Assembly: GCA_963930775.1 (NCBI GenBank)
Contig: OZ005700.1
Location: 788,976 to 852,975, forward strand
DNA from: Cliona cf. orientalis
Lineage: Eukaryota > Porifera > Demospongiae > Clionaida > Clionaidae
DNA length: 64,000 nucleotides
Reading direction: 5' to 3'
The translations under genes were made by a program, and so were the position numbers. Below are positions 57,031 through 64,000 of the stretch, piece after piece (the stretch's first letter is position 1; the number at the start of each line of letters is the position of its first letter). A model generated the notes under the pieces. It was not told where the DNA came from and made no database searches. It worked only from the letters and a program-made list of their open reading frames with translations.

Positions 57031-59748
57031 TTATACATTAACTGCCGGGCTATCTGTACTGTTCAAATGACTAAATATGCCTGAATCTTGTTCAATTAAA
57101 CTTATTCGATTGTTGGATGGAGGCAATTCTGTCACAGTGTTTGTATCATTCTGAATTGCACCATTCAAGTGCATTCGTAGCACCATATCTCCAGTTTCCT
57201 CAACCGGTGCACGTGGTCCATCATGTTCAATAGTCCTTACTTGACTTTGTTCTTTGTCACTGAACTTCTCCACACTTAATTTCGATTTTCTTGTTGTTTT
57301 GTAGCCAATCCCAATTGCAGCCAATACAAGAGCAGCAATGGCCACTGGCACAACAACAGCTATAGGAATTACTATGCTCAAATTGTCTTGCCTGTTTGAA
57401 GGTGAAGGTGAAGCTGTATACAAGAATAGAGAGAGAGAGAAGCTCTATTGAATCATGGAAGTTATGCATGCGTATACTCATTACATGATAATATTAGTTA
57501 TCTGCCACATGAGAAGGACACAGCTATGTTAGTACACCTCAGCAACCTTTTTTGTGGCGATAATCACATTGAACACAGTGCATCCTGAAATGCATAAACA
57601 GATTTACTCACTAGCAGTAGACAAAATTGCCACTGAAGAACTGTCATCGGTGAACCCTGGCACAGTTGCCATGGATGTTGCTGTGGCAGTATCAACAGGG
57701 TTCGTGGTGGGAGGTCTAGAGCGTGCAGTCACATTGAGATAAAACATCTTGATAATTTCATAGCCTGAGCCTGTCTTGGGATGAACCACCTCCACCTCAA
57801 CTTTGTACATCCCAGAGTCACTGACGTTAGCTCCAGTCAACGTAAAGACAAAGTCATATCCTGGATCATTTCCTCTGCTCAGAGACACTCTGCTTTTGCC
57901 ACATGCTGACACCTCTGATGTATCACAGGGGAGCAATAGATCATCAGGAACATCAAATTCAGGGTTGAGCTTCTTTAGTCGAACGTGCGTTATTACTTGT
58001 CGAAAGCCACAACTCCCTCCAGGTGTGTGAATAACCATGGCATCAAACATAACATCACCTCTGTCCTCAACAGACAGTGATGTAGGATTATTAGCACAGC
58101 TGGCTAAGCTACCAGCCTGTGGGCATGAGGCAAAAACAGCCCTTCCTATAGAACCAAAATAAAGAGGTATACATTATCATAAGAGTATATTCAATTTATT
58201 ATTATCACTATCGGATATACTCACCATACACATAGATGCAGGCAATTTTCATAGTTGTACGAGGCTGATAGACACAGCGATACAGTCCCTCATCTGTACC
58301 ATTGATGTTGCTAATGGTAAGTCTCCTTCCATCGTCTGTGTACTTGGGGAGAGAGGTGTCCAATACCGATTCGCTGCCACTGTCTGGAGACAGCGACCAT
58401 CCAATGTGTGATAATCCGGATTGAAGAGGGCACATACTAATAGTTACCGGGTCAGGATCATCTGCCAAATGATCTGACGGTGTGTGGATTGAAATTATTA
58501 GTAATAAGAATCTGCTGACTGCTTGTAGATTTTTTTTACTCCATCTATAGGTCTAGTATCAGAGATACACATAATATTTATTTTAGATCATAGCTGTAAC
58601 AAATACTGCAATTTGATTGGCTACTGACAGGTATCTACAGTCGAGCCTCTGATAACGGACCCTCCGAGAAGCGGACAACCTCTCTACAGCTGACAAGTGC
58701 CGTGTTACCGATTGAATTTAGCATAGTTATAGTACATTAGCAACCTCCGAGAAGCGGACGCTTCTCGATTCCGGACAGCGGACAAGATCCAAGCTCCCAA
58801 CATGACTTTTCAATGCAAAACTGCCTCTAAGATAGTGGACATCCGGAAACCACGCCCTTAAATTAACGATGCCACGCCCACGTTTGTCGCAATCTAGGCT
58901 GTCGCGATATTATACTGCATGCGCGATAATAATATTAGCCTTGAATCCAGATAACGATTTTGGAGTAGCCAGTACTTCAGAAACAAAAAAATTCAGCCTG
59001 TGCTATGTTGATACTGAAAACAGAACATACCAACCACTTGATTATCATCTCTACTGCTCTTATTATGCATTTCAGTGTATTTACTAACTTGTTAATACAA
59101 TCAAAATGGGTTGAAAAATCATGAACCTCCGAGATAGGGACAACCTCCGAGCAAAGGACAAGAGGCCCATTCCCAAAGTGTCCTTTGTTCGGAGGCTCGA
59201 CTGTATATCTCACAGTCATGCACCTACAAGCTTCTCATTGTCACCTACAAGATTTTCATAGTCACCTACAAGTTTTGCCCTCTGGCTCTTAGCAATACAA
59301 AACTATATGATCTAAACTTGTTAGATACTGTTTAGTCGGTTTCTATGTGATTTAGAAGACCTCAGGGCTCTCATAGAACCCTCGCTTCGCTCGGGATTCT
59401 ATATAGAGTCCTTCGGTATTCTAAACCACATAGAAACCTCCTAAACAGTGTCTAACTAATATATTATAGTAAACACCTACTGGTGGAGGAGGGTTGGGAT
59501 TCAAGAAAAAATTTGGCCTTCCCCTTCATACCTCAATGGAGTATGGTGACTAAGGGTATTCTCTATATGTGCCACAATGAGGACTGCATGAGTGTAGCTA
59601 CAATAATATGCTTACTGTTGGAACCTAGGCCCTGACATGCAGCTTCCAATACAGCTGTACTGCTGCACTGCAGTCTAACAGAAGGAATCCATATGACAAT
59701 GTATGCGGCATACATAAGATAGCTTCTCAGAAGGAAGGAGGGGACCAT
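57031..59748 (-). CDS. Single-pass receptor with two Ig-like domains (cluster gene 2)
   Basis: Exons 59748-59616, 58473-58225, 58145-57612 and 57413-57031 give 432 aa, with phase-1 introns. Exon 1 is a signal peptide and short cysteine region (MVPSFLLRSYLMYAAYIVIW, QCSSTAVLEAACQG), matching exon 1 of cluster gene 3. Exon 2 is Ig1 (MCPLQS...LPKYTDDGRRLTI...DEGLYRCVY). Exon 3 opens GRAVFASCP and is the second Ig-like domain, with HTPGGSCGF, CDTSEVSAC, RGNDPGYDFVF and F strand DSGMYKVEVEV without Cys, then a Thr/Ser stalk. Exon 4 holds the membrane segment (IVIPIAVVVPVAIAALVLAA) and a ~95-residue tail ending NNRISLIEQDSG...FSHL. Intron 1 carries a pogo-like MITE and a palindrome. Receptor role is inferred. 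Confidence 0.85.
58638..59203. mobile_element. Pogo-type MITE, TA duplication
   Basis: Ends CAGTCGAGCCTC ... GAGGCTCGACTG with TA on each side (58636-58637, 59204-59205); 566 bp. CAGTCGARCCTC ends with TA are typical of pogo/Tigger elements. Sub-terminal ccgagaagcggac repeats. No transposase frame. Confidence 0.85.
59321..59456. repeat. Palindromic fold-back element with CTCGCTTCGCTCGGG core
   Basis: Arms ttagatactgttta / taaacagtgtctaa and ggtttctatgtg / cacatagaaacc enclose inner agaaccctcgcttcgctcgggattct. It lies in intron 1 of cluster gene 2 and is built like the palindromes at 1808 and 12034. Confidence 0.75.
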
Positions 59749-60640
59749 CTCTTGAAGTGTTATATATACGAGGAATCTGAAAGTGAAAAGAAAGAGGAAA
59801 AGCACAGTATACGTTACATTTTTTATAGATATAGTCCAAGTCTGTATGGCTTTTTTATTTCTCAGATGGCACAGCTAACTGCTACTGCTACTGCATAAAC
59901 AACTTGCTGGAATGATAATACTATAGCATAGGCCATGGCATTATTATAATATTTATACTAGGGCACGCGTGACTATAGCTAGTCGGTATGGAGGTCGTTA
60001 ATGATTATTTTAATATGGCAAACTGATCAATTAACGTAGAACATCATCTGCAAGGAACTTATGCTTGGTATCTGACACTACTGGGCTCATCGGGCACAAA
60101 CTATTTAAAAATGTAGCCGCCGTGCATGCCAAACATTCAGTTTGGTGCGAGTGGCTATAAATATACGAATGATTATGCCATAATTTGTTCAAAGAGGCTG
60201 ACATGGGACGGAGCGATAACACACATTCATTGTACACCGTAATTTGCTGCAAACTCACCTTATTGGAGAATATCTGCGTGCGCCGAAGATCTATTAGTAG
60301 AAGCGAGTTGTCACAGTTCTCTGGCGCGCGGCTCTAGCTCTCTCCAAAGTATACGTGTACGTGGGAGTAACAGCCGGGGGAAATCCACACAAAAACAAAA
60401 TCGGATACAGTAGCTTTGTAATGAAAATATTTGTGGGTACTTTCCCTCACTGCTACTCCCCAATGGTCTTCTTTATTTTCACATGTACGTTTTCAAAACA
60501 CTACTAAAAACAATATTATTGGCTGACTGGCGAAAATAGTGCTCATGTACAATAATCATAATATCAGTAACAGTGTACATTCTATAATATTGTATACAAT
60601 ATGAACGGAGATTGCTTTTGACTATAATTATAGTAGCTAC
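59749..60640. other. Gap between cluster genes 2 and 3
   Basis: Should contain the promoter of cluster gene 2 and the 3' end region of gene 3. No conserved frame, no clear TATA-box assignment, no repeat recognised. Confidence 0.5.
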
Positions 60641-62841
60641 CTAAATACTTCCTGTCTGCTCGGCCTCAACCTCGTGACCCTCACAGATCGTGACGAGCTG
60701 AGGTCTTGAGTTTAGATTGGTATCAGTCGGAAGGTGAAAGTCTGACTCAATCAGACTTTCTCGGTTGTCATAAAAAGACGGCTCAGTCGGCTTAGGCTCT
60801 TCATTGTTTATTCTGTTTAGCTCTATTGACTTTCTTGGTTGTTCAGTGCTTACTGTGGCATAGTATGGGGGTGGTTGCTCTGCTTGAGGAGTCACTTCCT
60901 GAGTGCGATCAAGATTAGTCGGTGGGTTAGATAGAACTTTCTCCCCTCTCCCATTGTCTGTGTTCACTTCCTGTGCTATGATGTGTGACTCAGGAGCCTT
61001 TTCATTAACGAGAGGATCATCCTGTGTTCTGCTTCTAGTTCTCTGAATGTGAACGATCATTATAATAGCTAAAACAACGGCTATAAGTATGATTATCAGA
61101 ACAACGGGCACCAGGACACCAATAATGATTGTTAGGCTGCTTCTGCGCTGTTCCACGGTATCTGTTGCCACACCTGGACAAGGAAGGAAGCATATTTTGA
61201 ATTGTTTGTAATGTTAATTGTCATTGGTGCATCAAGATTTATAATATACCTGGTTCGGTATCAGTTACAGTTGTGTCCATTGATGGGGAATCTGTTTCAG
61301 GGGTACCGGTACTGCTGGATGGCCTGGGAGTTACTGCATAAGCAGAACATAATGATAGATCCAATAATATTTAGCATGCCCCCCTGGGCCCCCTTCATCC
61401 GCATCCCGTCCCTCTAGTTATACTCCATGTTAAGCTCAGAGGATTAGGCTAAGTATTGGAAAACAGCTGCACAACCATGCATTAACCATTACCTTGAAGG
61501 ACAAAATTCTTTTCAATTTGTTCAGTTGAACCCGAGGTAGGATGCGTTAGGTGAACGGATACTCTGAATCTTCTGTTATCTCTCTCCAGTAAAGCGTTGT
61601 TCAAAGTGAAGACAAATTCATACCCTGGGTCATTCCCTCTGCTCAGAGATGCATTACTGTTGCTACATGATACCTCTGATGTATCACAGAAGAGCAATTG
61701 ATCATCATTAATGCCAAACACAGGGTTGAGTCTTATAAGTTGAACAGTATCTATTCGTTGTTGAAAACCACAACTCCCTCCAGGAGTGTGAATAACAGTG
61801 GCATCAAAGCTAACGCTACCACCCTCCTCAACTGTCAGTGAAACATCATCAGGACAACCATTAACGTCATCAGGACACGATGCAAATATAGCACGACCTA
61901 TACAGGCAGAAGCAGTCTGATCATAATCAGATATTCAAAATTAGTAATGGTTATATAATAGACACTGCTCAGGAATGCTGGGTCCTATGTAGAATCTCGA
62001 GCGATATCCTAATGTCTAAAGCTTGACATAAAAACTGCTGCCTAGCAACAAAAAATATAATCATAGGCCTGCATTAATTTTTTTACACTATTTAGGAACG
62101 ATAGGGATAGCTATATAGCTATCATAGCTATCATAGCTATAATATTATAGCTATAATATAGATACATCTATCACAGTAGGAATTTTAGGTGGAACAAAAA
62201 CAACGACTCACCGTACACATAAATGCACCGCTCTGGGCTATTACCGTTGCCATAGATACAACGGTACACTCCCTCATCTGTTCTGTTTATGTTGGTTATG
62301 GTGAGAGTGTTTCCATTGACCATGTATTTGGGGAGGGATATGTCCAGGAGATCAGTGACCACAACCGTTCCCGGTGAATGAGACCATCCGCTCAGTGCCA
62401 CGGACTGAGCATCGCATCTTATGTCCACTGACGAAGACGGCAGAATATCAGTCTCCAGGAAAGCTGCATGAATTGACGACAGCTTCAGTGAAGTACGTAT
62501 GACTGATCAGTGTACATACACACAGGTCAACTGGCACAATGCAAAATTTACTTATCACCTTCAATACGATGTACAATCAACTCCCAGTTGACCCATAGTG
62601 TCTGATCCCCGTACCGACTGCCGCATTGTGTTGTATCACCGGTGACACCGGTAGTACAAACTAGGTTTAATATCGAGTGCATGCACATGGGTTAACTCTC
62701 ACCAGCCACAGGCAGGCCACGACCTTCACACGCCGCCATCAGCGTGGCCGGTGTGCACTGAGATCCCGCCATATACAGCCACGCGAAGACGAGAACACCG
62801 CCGAGGTAGACGGCGCGGCGGCTCAGTGCTGTTGACCCCAT
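60641..62841 (-). CDS. Single-pass receptor with two Ig-like domains (cluster gene 3)
   Basis: Exons 62841-62703, 62463-62212, 61897-61493, 61333-61250 and 61173-60641 give 470 aa, all introns phase 1. Signal peptide and cysteine leader (MGSTALSRRAVYLGGVLVFA, QCTPATLMAACEG), Ig1 (DIRCDAQ, LPKYMVNGNTLTI, DEGVYRCIY), second Ig-like domain opening GRAIFASCP with CDTSEVSC and an F strand RRFRVSVHL that lacks Cys, Thr/Ser/Pro stalk, membrane segment (LTIIIGVLVPVVLIIILIAV), and the longest tail (~140 aa). The tail contains PPPYYATVST, which combines a PPxY WW-binding motif with a YxxV phosphotyrosine-type motif, and NRESLIESDFHLP. Closest paralogue in the window is gene 2. Ligand unknown. Confidence 0.87.
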
Positions 62842-63198
62842 TGTTGACTCATTTACTCATTAAAGCCTGTTAGCGTAGGATAGTGGAAACATAATTTCAC
62901 CGTACTTCGATCGGCTCCGTGAGCCTTAATAGAAACTCACCTAATTGCCAGCTACACTGATCTTCTTGAGTCAGGTACCTTTTAGCTGCCTAGCTGCCAA
63001 TCCCAGCGCAATGTTAATGGCTATCGATCATGCATGTAACAGTTACGTCATACACATGGGAAACACCTGCACCCTTTATTGTTGCATGCTTATCGTACCA
63101 AATATCAAGCTAGGAATGTCTTGGTATGCATTAAATTTTTTTATTTATGTGCGAGATATTAAAAAATTCATATTTACACAGATTTATCATCAATAATA

Positions 63199-64000
63199 CT
63201 AAACATGTACATCACGACTCTCCAGTGGAGTTACAGGACTAGATTGAGCACGCAGAGGTAAATCTCCTGGCTCTTGTAATTGTAGCTTTGATGGTAAATC
63301 GTGCATGTTAGAATCGACGTAGCTCATCCTAGTATTCTCGGGTGGCAGGGAGACCACAACGCTCTCCTCAATGTTAACAAGAATATTCGGAACATTTCCA
63401 ACAGGCTGGACCTCGGTACGGCTTACGGTGGTGACTGTGATGGAATTCGCCCGGCGGGGTAAATCAGCAGTTCCATTGTTAGACTCCACTTGTACGGCAT
63501 CTTTTCGTACTCGAGATGACTTGTGCATATTATACGTGGGAGACGGTAGAGAGCCTTGCTTCCATCTAACGATCAAGAACAGTAGACCAAGGGCGATCAC
63601 CACGACTGCGACCACTAACAGTGGTACTAGCACACCAGCCACCACGGCTCCGGTGTTGCCGCCGGACGATGCTACACCAGTACCAACAGCTGCAAGGGAA
63701 GTGAGTAATTATTGCAACACAACGAGGAAAAAAAAAATAATCTGATTATCTTCAAGAAAGTGCAACGGCTGGGGATTTCTTCGCTTAACCCACAATTCCA
63801 TAACTAAGGGTATGAGTGAGTATGCAAAGAATGCATAATAAGGAACTGGAACCTCAATCAAACAAAAGGGAATTGATACTATCCACTCCCACTATCAGGA
63901 TATGCCCCCTGCGTGGCATTATAATTACATCATGTGACTCACGATTATCTCTGCTAAGGGAAGTAGTTGATTCAACAGTACTGGTAGCAGGAAAACTCGT
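63199..64000 (-). CDS. Receptor gene of the same cluster, 3' part only (cluster gene 4)
   Basis: Two exons are visible: 64000-63943 (Thr/Ser stalk, SFPATSTVESTTSLSRD) and 63689-63199 (membrane segment VVAGVLVPLLVVAVVVIALG and cytoplasmic tail to the stop). The gene runs off the right edge, so the Ig domains are not seen. The tail has SPTYNMH and NTRMSYVDSNMHDLP, the latter matching the tail motif of its neighbours. Intron phase and stalk composition agree with the cluster. Confidence 0.78.

Overview
The window is animal genomic DNA, AT-rich and full of small GT-AG introns, palindromic and terminal-inverted-repeat elements. Tandem two-Ig-domain receptor genes, compact intron-rich host genes (CCP5-like, NRF1-like) and an Ig/Death-domain adaptor next to each other fit a sponge or another early-branching invertebrate best; this is inference and no species call is possible from sequence alone. 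Gene models below were built by hand: splice sites were chosen so that phases and conserved protein motifs run through, and each model was checked for total length divisible by three.

Region 1 (1-19,000) is a transposon nest. A minus-strand SAMD3-like gene (start 13826, end 544) and a plus-strand zinc-finger/transposase-like gene (13998-18784) are head to head, 171 bp apart. The fourth intron of the SAMD3-like gene is interrupted by an 8.3-kb DNA transposon (3674-11966, 6-bp target duplication CCATTG). That element carries two convergent genes: a HECT E3 ligase with a SUMO-interacting motif, and an integrase-type DDE transposase. Its ~0.9-kb inverted repeats each hold the same promoter and first coding exon, so both proteins should begin with the same leader peptide. 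A TTAA-flanked 1-kb element, a 48-bp hairpin and several MITEs are nested further inside.

Region 2 (19,300-24,200) holds two near-identical copies of a secreted two-Ig-domain gene, separated by a frameshifted and truncated EndoU-family ribonuclease pseudogene. An inverted fragment of the third exon of the next gene lies at its left edge.

Region 3 (24,421-50,000) is ordinary host gene space with MITE-filled gaps: a CCP5/AGBL5-like tubulin deglutamylase (14 exons, 1011 aa), a small cysteine-rich probable GPI-anchored protein, an NRF1/EWG-family transcription factor with a long low-complexity C terminus, and an intracellular-looking 1152-aa Ig-Ig-Death-Ig-Ig protein recalling MALT1 but without a visible caspase-like domain.

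Region 4 (50,265-64,000) is a minus-strand cluster of four single-pass receptor genes (the last cut by the window edge); the three complete ones have a signal peptide and two Ig-like domains. Second Ig domains lack the usual F-strand cysteine, and the otherwise different cytoplasmic tails share a short R-x-S-[FYL]-[VI]-[ED] motif. The secreted pair of Region 2 belongs to the same family, so the window samples membrane and soluble forms of one Ig recognition family, with a candidate Ig/Death-domain cytoplasmic adaptor beside them. A functional link is only suggested by family resemblance and proximity.
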